From JAAFHS01 sp031396505 (GTDB lineage Bacteria > Pseudomonadota > Alphaproteobacteria > Rhodobacterales > Rhodobacteraceae): DNA of 15,894 nucleotides. Below the pieces are notes generated by a model. That model was not told the origin of the DNA. It was given only the letters and a program-made list of their open reading frames with translations, and did not search any database. Shown one piece after another: positions 1 to 6,657 of the stretch (the first letter of the stretch is position 1; every line of letters starts with the position of its first letter). The position numbers were made by a program, and so were the translations under genes. Where the stretch lies: NCBI GenBank assembly GCA_031396505.1, contig JANNKX010000102.1, positions 1 through 15,894 on the forward strand, written 5' to 3'.

Positions 1-2
1 AC

Positions 3-92
3 CTGCTCGAGGAAATCCGCCGCCGGTCCGGTGATCAGGCCCGCCCCGACGCCGAACGTGATGACCTGCAACGCCTGCTCGATTTGGTTTAG
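3..92 (+). CDS. C-terminal tail of a DUF4175 (TIGR02302)-like protein, partial
   Basis: An open frame enters from the left edge and ends at TAG (90-92), giving 29 residues that end RPDAERDDLQRLLDLV. From memory, the C-terminus of the large alphaproteobacterial DUF4175/TIGR02302 membrane proteins has the pattern IRRR..G...RP..E.dYL.RLL, and this tail (EEIRRRSGDQARP, then LQRLL) fits well. The family's function is unknown. The last two bases of the stop codon are the first two bases of repeat copy A, so the present C-terminus is set by the junction with the repeat. The gene converges on ispE. With only 29 residues visible the assignment is tentative; that it is a real coding end is likelier than the family name. 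Confidence 0.4.
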   Translation: MLEEIRRRSGDQARPDAERDDLQRLLDLV

Positions 93-206
93 GGCGAATC
101 GCTGCCAATCAGGTTCACCTGACTGGCAGCGATACGCAACATAACCAACGGCTTGCCTGTCTTGGATCGCCTTCAATCTGAACCAGATTGAAGGCGATCC
201 GCCCTA
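91..206 (-). repeat. Double-hairpin intergenic repeat, family 1, copy A
   Basis: This 116-bp element lies between the convergent ends of the DUF4175-like tail and ispE. It holds two long hairpins. One pairs 98-114 with 117-133 (17 bp, one A/C mismatch on this strand that is a G/T wobble on the other). The second pairs 164-180 with 184-200 (17 bp, perfect, 3-base loop AAC). A linker of about 30 bases joins them. Its reverse complement matches 6281-6396 almost base for base. No T-run follows either stem, so it is not a textbook intrinsic terminator. It may act as a REP-like mRNA 3'-end stabiliser or bidirectional terminator; that is inference. Confidence 0.85.
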
Positions 207-217
207 GGGCAGGGTGT

Positions 218-1057
218 TCACCCCAACATCGGCGCGCCTGCAACCCACCATCCGGCATGCGCGCGCGTGATGTTGCCCGCCGCCGCCGCCGCAGTTTCGG
301 CATTGCCAAATAGCCCGAAACACGTCGCCCCTGACCCCGACATCCGTGCCAGCAGGCAGCCACGTTGCGCCGCCAACGCCGCCTTTACATCCGCAATTAC
401 TGGCGCCATCGCCATCGCCGCAGGTTCCATATCATTGCGTTGCGCGGCCAGAAACGCGGACATCGCCACGGCATCCGGCCAGTGCGGCAGTGCGTCCGGC
501 AACCCCGGATGATCCCGCCGCGTCATCGCGCGGAACACCGCAGGCGTTGATAGTGCGACGCCCGGATTAACCAGCACCAGCCACGCCTGCGGCAACGCAT
601 GCGCCAATGTGACCACCCGTTCACCGATTCCCGTCATCCGTGCCGGACGCCCCGCCAGGCACACCGGTACATCCGCCCCCAAGGCCAGCACATCCGCGTC
701 CGGAGGCAAGGCCCGCCCCCACAACGCCGCCAGTGCCCGCAGCGTTGCCGCCGCATCGGCAGACCCGCCGCCAATGCCCGATGCCACCGGCAGCACCTTG
801 TCCAGCGTGATGCGCGCGCCGGGCGCAACCCCGAATGCTGCCGCCGCCCGCAACACCGCATTATCCGCCGTCACAGGCAGGTTTTCCGCCTGCGGACCTG
901 TGATCGTAAACACCTGTTCATGATGTGCCGCAACCGTCACCCGGTCGCCCACATCAGCAAATACCACCAAACTGTCAAGCCAGTGATAGCCGTCCGCGCG
1001 CCGCCCCGTCACATGCAGCGCAAGGTTTACCTTGGCCGGTGCGAATTCAGTTATCAT
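218..1057 (-). CDS. ispE: 4-diphosphocytidyl-2-C-methyl-D-erythritol kinase
   Basis: IspE is the cytosolic GHMP-family kinase that phosphorylates the 2-hydroxyl of CDP-ME with ATP in the MEP (non-mevalonate) isoprenoid pathway. The 279-residue product has the expected family length. Visible are the N-terminal PAKVNL with Lys9, the glycine-rich ATP loop PVASGIGGGSADA (90-102), the catalytic Asp129 in LGADVPV, and the C-terminal GHMP motif MSGSGATCFGLF (239-250). The frame extends 17 codons further upstream, but ATG at 1057 gives the standard MITEFAPAKVNL start. It also gives an 11-base overlap with the end of the TPR gene (1047-1057), suggesting translational coupling. A weak GGGG lies upstream of the start. 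The stop sits 11 bases from repeat copy A. Confidence 0.95.
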   Translation of the reverse strand: MITEFAPAKVNLALHVTGRRADGYHWLDSLVVFADVGDRVTVAAHHEQVFTITGPQAENLPVTADNAVLRAAAAFGVAPGARITLDKVLPVASGIGGGSADAAATLRALAALWGRALPPDADVLALGADVPVCLAGRPARMTGIGERVVTLAHALPQAWLVLVNPGVALSTPAVFRAMTRRDHPGLPDALPHWPDAVAMSAFLAAQRNDMEPAAMAMAPVIADVKAALAAQRGCLLARMSGSGATCFGLFGNAETAAAAAGNITRAHAGWWVAGAPMLG

Positions 1058-2798
1058 CCGTTGCCGGAACCCCGTCCACCGCCGCCACCGGACGAATGGG
1101 CGCTGCACCTTCCTCGGTACGCATCACGTCCAGCCCGACCTCCAGCTTGCGCCGGATCCGCGTCGCATCGGCTTCTTCCGGGTCAAACGACAGTGCCCGC
1201 CGCCATTGGAACTGCGCCTCCAGCACGCGGCCCACCGCCCAATACACATCGCCCAGATGGTCCGTGACCACCGGATCAACCGGTTCCAGCAGGGATGCCC
1301 GCTCCAGCAGGGATGCCCGCTCCATCGGCTCCACCGCATCCGCAAACCGCCCCAGCCGGAAATAGGCCCAGGCCAGACTGTCGACGATATAGCCTGACTG
1401 CGGTTCCGCCGCGACCGCCCGTTCGATCAGTTGCAACGCCTCATCCAGATTCTCGCCCCGGTCGACAAAGCTGTAGCCAAGGTAATTCAACACCTGTGGC
1501 TGATCAGGGTTCAGGGCCAGCGCCTGCCGGAAATCCGCCTCGGCCTTTGGCCAGTTGCCCGCGCGTTCGTGGCTGACGCCGCGACTGTACACAATCGTCC
1601 AGTGCTGCACGCCCGGCTCTGGCACCCGCGCCATCGCCGCATCATAGGCCACAATCGCCTCGGCAAACCGTTCCTCGCGGCGCAGCGCATCGCCCAAGGC
1701 CACATGCACGCCTAAAATCTCGGCATGGCTGCGCGCCAGCGCCTGCAACACCTCGATCGCGGCTTCGGTCTTGCCCGATTTGCGCAGTGTGTCCGAACGC
1801 CCGATTTCGGCAATGAAAAACTGGGGGTCATCCGCAGGCACCGCCGCGTAGGACTGCGTCGCCAGATCGAACTGCTCCAACTGTTCCAACAGCCCCGCCG
1901 TCATCAGATGCGCTTCGGCGTTGTCCGGGCGCAGATGCGCCGCCGCCCGCGCGTAAACCAGCGTAAAGGTATCGTCCGCCTCGCCGTTCAGCCCACCCGC
2001 GATGGTAAACAGCACCTCGGCGATGCCTTCGGTCGCGTTGCGCGCCACGTCATAGGGAATGGGTTCGCCCGCCGTCAGGCGCGCGCGCAGGGCAATCACC
2101 TCGGGGTCCGCACTGACCCCGAATGTTTCATCCAGCACCTTTAACGCACCCGCGTTGTTTTCCAGTTGCGACAGGATCTGCACATGCGCCACCACCCCGC
2201 GCCGCATCACCACGATAGGCCCCGCTGCACGCCCCGACAGGATGTTGTCCGCGCCCTCATAATCGCCCACCGAAGCAAGCGCCAATGCCTTGTGATACAG
2301 TCCAAATCCACCAAGGGACGGGTTGTTCGCCATGGCATCGAATTGCACGATCGCCTCCGCCATCTCGCCCTTGCCCACCCGCGCCCAGGCCTTGGTCAAC
2401 TGATCGTACAGGGCACTGACGCCCGCACCTGTCGTATCGGCCAGAATGGCGTCAAAATCCCCGGCTTGGGTGTTTTTCACCAGCAGTGCAATCGGGGCCA
2501 ACTGCCCCGGCTGCCCGGCGGCAACCAGACGTTCCGCCGAATCCGTGGCACCGTCAAAATCGCCAAGGCCGATTTGCGACACCAGCACGCCTTCCAGCAG
2601 ACCCAGGTTTTCGGGGTCGGCCTCCAGCGCCAGGGAAAACCATATCGCGGCCTCGGCATAATTGCGGTTCGCCGCCGCCGACCGCGCCGCCAGATAGGCA
2701 CCGGGGTTTTCGTCGGCCAGCGCGGGCATCGGCACTAGCCCCGCCAGACAACCCAGCAGCGCCACCGTTCCCATAATCCGCGCTGTCAGATGCCGCAT
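1047..2798 (-). CDS. Secreted tetratricopeptide-repeat protein
   Basis: The 583-residue protein begins with a Sec signal peptide: basic MRHLTAR, a hydrophobic core, and a probable cut after ALA at residue 28. The rest is alpha-helical repeats, clearest in the C-terminal third, with TPR-like segments around GNWPKAEADFRQALALNPDQP, GENLDEALQLIERAVAAEP and GRFADAVEPMERA. A periplasmic or outer-membrane-associated scaffold is likely; no enzyme motif is seen. GTG at 2801 is possible, but ATG at 2798 has AAGGGG seven bases upstream and is preferred. The stop overlaps ispE. In my recollection, ETF-QO / TPR / ispE is a common order in Rhodobacteraceae. An exact in-frame 18-bp duplication sits in the C-terminal TPR region. 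Confidence 0.85.
   Translation of the reverse strand: MRHLTARIMGTVALLGCLAGLVPMPALADENPGAYLAARSAAANRNYAEAAIWFSLALEADPENLGLLEGVLVSQIGLGDFDGATDSAERLVAAGQPGQLAPIALLVKNTQAGDFDAILADTTGAGVSALYDQLTKAWARVGKGEMAEAIVQFDAMANNPSLGGFGLYHKALALASVGDYEGADNILSGRAAGPIVVMRRGVVAHVQILSQLENNAGALKVLDETFGVSADPEVIALRARLTAGEPIPYDVARNATEGIAEVLFTIAGGLNGEADDTFTLVYARAAAHLRPDNAEAHLMTAGLLEQLEQFDLATQSYAAVPADDPQFFIAEIGRSDTLRKSGKTEAAIEVLQALARSHAEILGVHVALGDALRREERFAEAIVAYDAAMARVPEPGVQHWTIVYSRGVSHERAGNWPKAEADFRQALALNPDQPQVLNYLGYSFVDRGENLDEALQLIERAVAAEPQSGYIVDSLAWAYFRLGRFADAVEPMERASLLERASLLEPVDPVVTDHLGDVYWAVGRVLEAQFQWRRALSFDPEEADATRIRRKLEVGLDVMRTEEGAAPIRPVAAVDGVPATDDN
1287..1322. repeat. 18-bp exact tandem duplication inside the TPR gene
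   Basis: The unit CAGCAGGGATGCCCGCTC occurs twice in direct succession (1287-1304 and 1305-1322). On the coding strand the unit is exactly six codons in phase and encodes ERASLL twice (residues 493-504), between PM and EPVDP. Removing one copy restores PMERASLLEPVDP, which looks like the usual helix-turn of this protein. The perfect identity suggests a recent slippage event. Confidence 0.95.
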
Positions 2799-2875
2799 CA
2801 CAAAACCCCTTGGCTGTTCGCCAAAAGGCTACCCCGCGCAACGGTCAAGGGCAATGCAGCCGATACGCGCCTGCA

Positions 2876-4522
2876 TCACATATTCGGGTAGTTCGGCCCG
2901 CCCCCGCCCTGCGGGGTGGTCCAGTTGATGTTCTGCGACGGATCCTTGATGTCGCAGGTCTTGCAATGCACGCAGTTCTGGAAATTGATCTGGAACCGCG
3001 CCGCCGCACCTTCCCCAATCACCTCGTACACCCCCGCCGGGCAATAGCGTTGCGCGGGTTCGGCGTATTGCGGCAGGTTGATCGCAATCGGAATGGACGC
3101 ATCGCGCAGCTTTAGATGTGCTGGCTGCGCCTCATCGTGGTTGGTGAACGAATAGGCCACGTTGGTCAGCCGGTCGAACGACAGCACGCCATCGGGTTTG
3201 GGATAGTCGATCACTTTGAAATCGGCGGCCTTGCCCGTCGCCGCCGCATCCGATTTGCCATGTTTCAGCGTGCCGAACACCGTCAGGCCAATGGTATTCG
3301 CCCACATGTCGATGCCACCGCCCAGCAGGCTGGCCACCAGCCCATAGCGTGACCACAAGGGTTTGACGTTGCGCACTTTTTTCAGGTCGCGCCCGATCGC
3401 CCCGGTCCGCACCGCCACCTCGTAATCCGTCAGCTCATCGCCTGCGCGCCCTGCCACAATCGCCGCGTGTGCCGCCTCGGCCGCATGCATCCCCGACAGC
3501 ATCGCATTGTGGTTGCCCTTGATGCGCGGCACGTTCACCAATCCCGCCGAACAGCCCAGCAGCGCCACCCCCGGTGCGACCATCTTGGGGATCGACTGCC
3601 AGCCGCCCTCGCTGATGGCGCGCGCGCCATACGCCACGCGTTTGCCGCCCTTCAGCAGGTCGGCCACCATCGGGTGATGCTTGAACCGCTGAAATTCCAT
3701 ATAAGGGTAAAGATGCGGGTTTTCGTAGTTCAGATGCACCACAAAACCCACGTAAACCTGATTGTTCTCAAGATGATAGATGAACGATCCGCCGCCTGCG
3801 TTCTTGCCCAGGGGCCAGCCCATCGTGTGTGTGACCGTGCCCGCCTTGTGCTTGGCCGGATCAATCTCCCAGATTTCCTTCATGCCAAGGCCGAATTTTT
3901 GCGGGTCTTTGCCCGCCGACAGATCGTATTTCGTCATCACCTCTTTTGACAGACTTCCGCGCACGCCTTCCGACAGGAACACATACTTGCCATGCAACTC
4001 CAGCCCCGGTTCATAATTCGGCCCCGGCGCGCCGGTTTCCGGGTCGCGCCCGAATTCGCCCGCGACCACGCCCGCAACGCGCATCCCGTCATAGACCAGT
4101 TCCGAACAGGCCATGCCCGGAAAAATCTCAACCCCAAGGGCCTCGGCTTGTTCCGCCATCCAGCGGCAGACGTTCGCCATGCTGACGATGTAGTTGCCGT
4201 GGTTGCTCATGAAGCCCGGCATCGGCCAGTTCGGGATGCGCATCTTGCCCGCCGCCCCAAGGATATAGAAATTATCTTCCGTCACTTCCGTCTTGATCGG
4301 CGCGCCACGCGTCCGCCAATCCGGCAGCAGCGCGTCCAATCCGCACGGATCGAGCACCGCGCCCGACAGGATATGCGCACCGACCTCGGACCCCTTTTCG
4401 ATCACCACCACCGTGCGTTCCGCATCCAACTGTTTCAGGCGAATGGCCGCCGACAGTCCCGCAGGGCCCGCCCCCACGATCACCACATCGTATTCCATCT
4501 TGTCGCGCACTATTTCGCTCAT
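2876..4522 (-). CDS. Electron transfer flavoprotein-ubiquinone oxidoreductase (ETF-QO)
   Basis: This inner-membrane-associated FAD and 4Fe-4S enzyme moves electrons from reduced ETF, charged by acyl-CoA and other dehydrogenases, to ubiquinone. The 548 residues are the usual full bacterial length. The FAD-binding GAGPAG is at 17-22, right after a beta-strand (YDVVIV). The C-terminal cluster domain has four cysteines, C494 (CPAGVYE), C517, C520 and C523 (CVHCKTC), followed by DIKDPSQNINWTTPQGG, a family hallmark. ATG at 4522 has GAAGGA seven bases upstream. The gene is divergent from greA across 259 bp and followed by the TPR gene after 77 bp. The acyl-CoA dehydrogenase elsewhere in this window would be a natural upstream electron donor through ETF. 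Confidence 0.97.
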   Translation of the reverse strand: MSEIVRDKMEYDVVIVGAGPAGLSAAIRLKQLDAERTVVVIEKGSEVGAHILSGAVLDPCGLDALLPDWRTRGAPIKTEVTEDNFYILGAAGKMRIPNWPMPGFMSNHGNYIVSMANVCRWMAEQAEALGVEIFPGMACSELVYDGMRVAGVVAGEFGRDPETGAPGPNYEPGLELHGKYVFLSEGVRGSLSKEVMTKYDLSAGKDPQKFGLGMKEIWEIDPAKHKAGTVTHTMGWPLGKNAGGGSFIYHLENNQVYVGFVVHLNYENPHLYPYMEFQRFKHHPMVADLLKGGKRVAYGARAISEGGWQSIPKMVAPGVALLGCSAGLVNVPRIKGNHNAMLSGMHAAEAAHAAIVAGRAGDELTDYEVAVRTGAIGRDLKKVRNVKPLWSRYGLVASLLGGGIDMWANTIGLTVFGTLKHGKSDAAATGKAADFKVIDYPKPDGVLSFDRLTNVAYSFTNHDEAQPAHLKLRDASIPIAINLPQYAEPAQRYCPAGVYEVIGEGAAARFQINFQNCVHCKTCDIKDPSQNINWTTPQGGGGPNYPNM

Positions 4523-4641
4523 CGCGGCGTCCTTCGGGCAATATTATGTCGTCATCGGATTTGCCCTACCGCGCCGCCCGCGTCAACGGTAACGCCACAT
4601 CACGCCCTTGCGGCAAATTCTCGTCGGCGCATTGGTCCGGT

Positions 4642-4670
4642 TTGCGCATAAACCACCCCTGCGGCAAAAT
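4642..4670 (+). promoter_or_regulatory. Weak candidate sigma-70-type promoter for greA and its leader
   Basis: TTGCGC (4642-4647) and CAAAAT (4665-4670) are separated by 17 bases and resemble -35 and -10 boxes, though only the TTG half of the -35 fits. A start near 4677 would produce a leader of about 90 bases ending at the T-run of the hairpin at 4725-4766. Two similar direct repeats, TTGCGGCAA (4608-4616) and CTGCGGCAA (4660-4668), surround it. An unusual C8 tract lies at 4693-4700. The call rests on pattern only. Confidence 0.2.
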
Positions 4671-4724
4671 CCCCCCATCCCCCTTGCAATTGCCCCCCCC
4701 ATAGGATCATCTCAAACCCTACGC

Positions 4725-4766
4725 GGCATGCCACGGCTCCCTCCCGGACCGTGGCGCTGCTTTTTT
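4725..4766 (+). terminator. Intrinsic-terminator-like hairpin in the greA leader (candidate attenuator)
   Basis: GCCACGG (4730-4736) pairs perfectly with CCGTGGC (4749-4755) around a 12-base loop. The stem extends outward (4725-4729 with 4756-4761) if C4757 is bulged. TTTTTT (4761-4766) follows at once, and greA starts 15 bases later. No plus-strand gene lies upstream to be terminated, because ETF-QO is divergent, so the hairpin most likely acts on a greA leader transcript. The E. coli greA leader is known to end at a terminator and yield the small RNA GraL; an analogous role here is inference. Confidence 0.65.
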
Positions 4767-4781
4767 GTGACGCAGGGCATG

Positions 4782-5252
4782 ATGGAAAAAATCCCGATGA
4801 CCCGTGGGGGTTACACCGCACTGGATGACGAATTGAAGCAGTTGAAATCCGTGGAACGCGGGGCCGTAATCCGTGCGATTGCGGAGGCGCGCGAACATGG
4901 CGATCTGTCTGAGAACGCCGAATATCACGCCGCCCGCGAAAAGCAGAGCTTCATCGAGGGCCGTATCAAGGAACTGGAGGCGATCGTGTCGCTGGCCGAG
5001 GTGATTGACCCGTCAAAATTCACCGGCACCATCAAATTCGGTGCCACGGTGACCCTTGCCGATGAAGACAGCGGTGATCAGAAAACCTATCAGATCGTCG
5101 GTGAACCCGAAGCCGATATCGAAAACGGCAAGCTGAACATCAAATCGCCCCTCGCGCGCGCCCTGATCGGCAAAGACGAAGGCGATAGCGTGGATGTGCG
5201 CACCCCCGGCGGCCAGCGCAGCTATGAAGTGCTAAGCATCCGCTTTATCTGA
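4782..5252 (+). CDS. greA: Transcription elongation factor GreA
   Basis: GreA enters the RNA polymerase secondary channel and stimulates cleavage of backtracked transcripts. The product is 156 residues, the usual length. The N-terminal coiled-coil carries the tip AREHGDLSENAEYHAA with the two essential acids D41 and E44. A C-terminal FKBP-like domain includes FGATVTLAD, YQIVGEPEAD and the run SPLARALIGKDEGDSV. Tandem ATGs occur at 4779 and 4782. The second gives MEKIPMT, which aligns with the canonical MQAIPMT, and leaves four bases after AGGG (4774-4777). The frame is open further upstream but runs through the leader hairpin. The next gene follows after 7 bases, so the two are probably cotranscribed. 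Confidence 0.97.
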   Translation: MEKIPMTRGGYTALDDELKQLKSVERGAVIRAIAEAREHGDLSENAEYHAAREKQSFIEGRIKELEAIVSLAEVIDPSKFTGTIKFGATVTLADEDSGDQKTYQIVGEPEADIENGKLNIKSPLARALIGKDEGDSVDVRTPGGQRSYEVLSIRFI

Positions 5253-5259
5253 GGTTCCG

Positions 5260-6282
5260 ATGGCAGACCGCCAGGACAAATCACCTGCCGACCTTGGCCT
5301 TTCTGTCCGGCGCGAAACCGGCAGCGGCCCTGCGGTGACCGATATCATCGCAGGCTTGCTCAGCGTGCTGTGGGTCATTGCCGTGGTCACCTATGTCTGG
5401 CGCGCGCCTGCCGATGCGGCGGGTGGCACGCTTGGCCTTGTGATGACCCTGTTGGTGGTGTTTTTGCCGCTGGCGCTGATCTGGGCCTCATCCATCACGC
5501 TGCGGTCGGTGCGCCAGTTGCGGATCGAGGCCGCGCGCCTGCAGGCCAGCGTCGATGCGATGCGCAAGGCCTATATTGCAGGGCAACAGGGCGGGGCCGT
5601 CGGATTGAAACCCTCGGTCGAACGCAAGATAGACGAGATTGCCGCAACCGCCCGGCAGGCCGATGCCGCGATGGCAACCTTTCAGTCGCGCCGCGATACC
5701 GCGCTGACCGTGCCATCGGCGGACCGCAAGGTGGCCCTCGCCATTCCGCGCCCCAATCAGGATGAACAACCCGCCCTCGCCCTCGGCACCCCGGCCGAAG
5801 ATTTGCGCCCGCCGGTGTCGACCCTGGATTTCATCCGCGCGCTGCAATTCCCCGAAACACCCGATGACAAGGACGGGTTTCGCGCCCTGCGTCTGGCGTT
5901 AGAAGATCGCCAGACGGCGAAACTGATCCGCGCCGCGCAGGATGTGCTGACCCTCCTGTCACAAGAGGGGATCTATATGGATGATCTGGTGCCGGATCGC
6001 GCGCACCCATCCGTCTGGCGGCGGTTTGCGGCGGGTGAACGCGGGCGCACCGTTGCGGGCCTCGGCGGCATCCGCGACCGCGCCAGCCTTGCGCTGACCG
6101 CGACACGGATGCGCGAAGACCCGATCTTCCGCGATGCGGGCCACCACTTTCTGCGCGCCTTTGACAAGGCGTTCGTGGCGTTTGAGGCAACGGCCACCGA
6201 CGGCGACCTGATCGACCTCGCCGAAACCCGCACCGCGCGCGCCTTCATGCTGCTGGGCCGCGTGACGGGGACGTTTGATTAG
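5260..6282 (+). CDS. Two-TM membrane protein with coiled-coil, function unknown
   Basis: The 340-residue product is not recognised. It has a short cytoplasmic-type N-terminus, two hydrophobic segments (about 27-47 and 57-76) joined by a short loop, then a long alanine/arginine-rich helical region likely to form a coiled-coil (about 83-145). A proline-rich linker (about 160-185) and a soluble helical C-terminal domain beginning near VSTLDFIRALQFPE follow. The predicted topology is a hairpin with the large domain in the cytoplasm. It starts 7 bases after greA with GAGG upstream, so it is probably in the same operon. Its TAG stop is formed by one host base plus the first two bases of repeat copy B. 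No catalytic motif is visible, and a structural or assembly role is only a guess. Confidence 0.85.
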   Translation: MADRQDKSPADLGLSVRRETGSGPAVTDIIAGLLSVLWVIAVVTYVWRAPADAAGGTLGLVMTLLVVFLPLALIWASSITLRSVRQLRIEAARLQASVDAMRKAYIAGQQGGAVGLKPSVERKIDEIAATARQADAAMATFQSRRDTALTVPSADRKVALAIPRPNQDEQPALALGTPAEDLRPPVSTLDFIRALQFPETPDDKDGFRALRLALEDRQTAKLIRAAQDVLTLLSQEGIYMDDLVPDRAHPSVWRRFAAGERGRTVAGLGGIRDRASLALTATRMREDPIFRDAGHHFLRAFDKAFVAFEATATDGDLIDLAETRTARAFMLLGRVTGTFD

Positions 6283-6396
6283 GGCGGATTGCCTTCAATC
6301 TGATGCAGATTGAAGGCGATCCAAGACAGGCAAGCCGTTGGTTATGTTGCGTATCGCCGCCAGTCAGGTGAACCTGATTGGCAGCGATACGCTCTG
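6281..6396 (+). repeat. Double-hairpin intergenic repeat, family 1, copy B
   Basis: This copy is nearly identical to the reverse complement of copy A, with only a few differences over 116 bp. Hairpin one pairs 6286-6302 with 6306-6322; its one changed base gives a T/G wobble rather than a break. Hairpin two pairs 6351-6369 with 6372-6390 (19 bp with one wobble and one mismatch). The linker, including CAAGACAGGCAAGCCGTTGG, is the same as in copy A. It lies at the end of the 340-residue gene, converging on the GNAT gene. Confidence 0.85.
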
Positions 6397-6560
6397 GGAT
6401 TTAACCTGCATGTTCCGGCCCCGGTCACCCGGCACCTCCCTCGCCCCGCTGTGGGGGAAGGTCGGGGTGGAAGGTCTCTGCGACAGGCCTGCTGATCAGA
6501 AATTTCGTGGACCTTCCAACAGGGGCAATGGCCAAATTTACCTTTGCTGCCAACCATTCC
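6397..6560. other. Gene-free stretch with GC-rich imperfect hairpins
   Basis: No convincing coding frame is present. At 6433-6469 a C-rich arm (CACCTCCCTCGCCCC) faces a G-rich arm (GGGGGAAGGTCGGGGTG) and can fold into an interrupted stem. TGGAAGGTC (6468-6476) and GACCTTCCA (6510-6518) form a second inverted repeat with a 33-base gap. Similar C-rich/G-rich arms are common in dispersed proteobacterial intergenic repeats. Whether this is one cannot be judged from a single window. Confidence 0.4.
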
Positions 6561-6653
6561 CCAAATCTTACAAAAGCGTTAATTCACCCTGTGGATAACT
6601 TTTTTACATACTGATATATAACATGAATATCAAAAATTGACAGCCGTCAATTT
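6561..6653 (-). repeat. Palindrome plus DnaA-box repeat, family 2, copy C
   Basis: Read on the minus strand, the element starts four bases after the GNAT stop with a 20-bp near-perfect palindrome (6634-6653, AAATTGAC/GTCAATTT arms, loop GGCT) followed by a T5 run. An AT-rich spacer of 35 bases leads to a perfect DnaA box, then a tail containing TTAA and CTTTTG. The same parts in the same order and spacing recur at 14251-14342. The palindrome and T-run could also terminate the GNAT transcript. Confidence 0.75.
6590..6598 (-). promoter_or_regulatory. Perfect DnaA box TTATCCACA
   Basis: The plus strand reads TGTGGATAA, the reverse complement of the consensus 9-mer bound by DnaA. It sits in an unusually AT-rich patch in otherwise GC-rich DNA, within family-2 copy C. 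The sequence match is exact; binding is inferred. Confidence 0.6.
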
Positions 6654-6657
6654 GCCT

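Noticed and set aside
91..206. Family-1 hairpins as classic intrinsic terminators
   Set aside because: The stems are long enough but no T-run follows on either strand, so the standard mechanism is not supported.
115..363. 82-residue minus-strand frame across copy A and the end of ispE
   Set aside because: It is made of hairpin sequence and an out-of-frame part of ispE, so it is a shadow.
1057..1108. Upstream ATG of the ispE frame
   Set aside because: The 17 extra residues (MQRPFVRWRRW...) are an out-of-frame copy of the TPR gene end and are absent from the family.
6338..6598. 86-residue plus-strand frame in the long gap
   Set aside because: It begins inside repeat copy B, crosses GC-rich hairpins, and ends at the DnaA box, with no ribosome site or recognisable domain.
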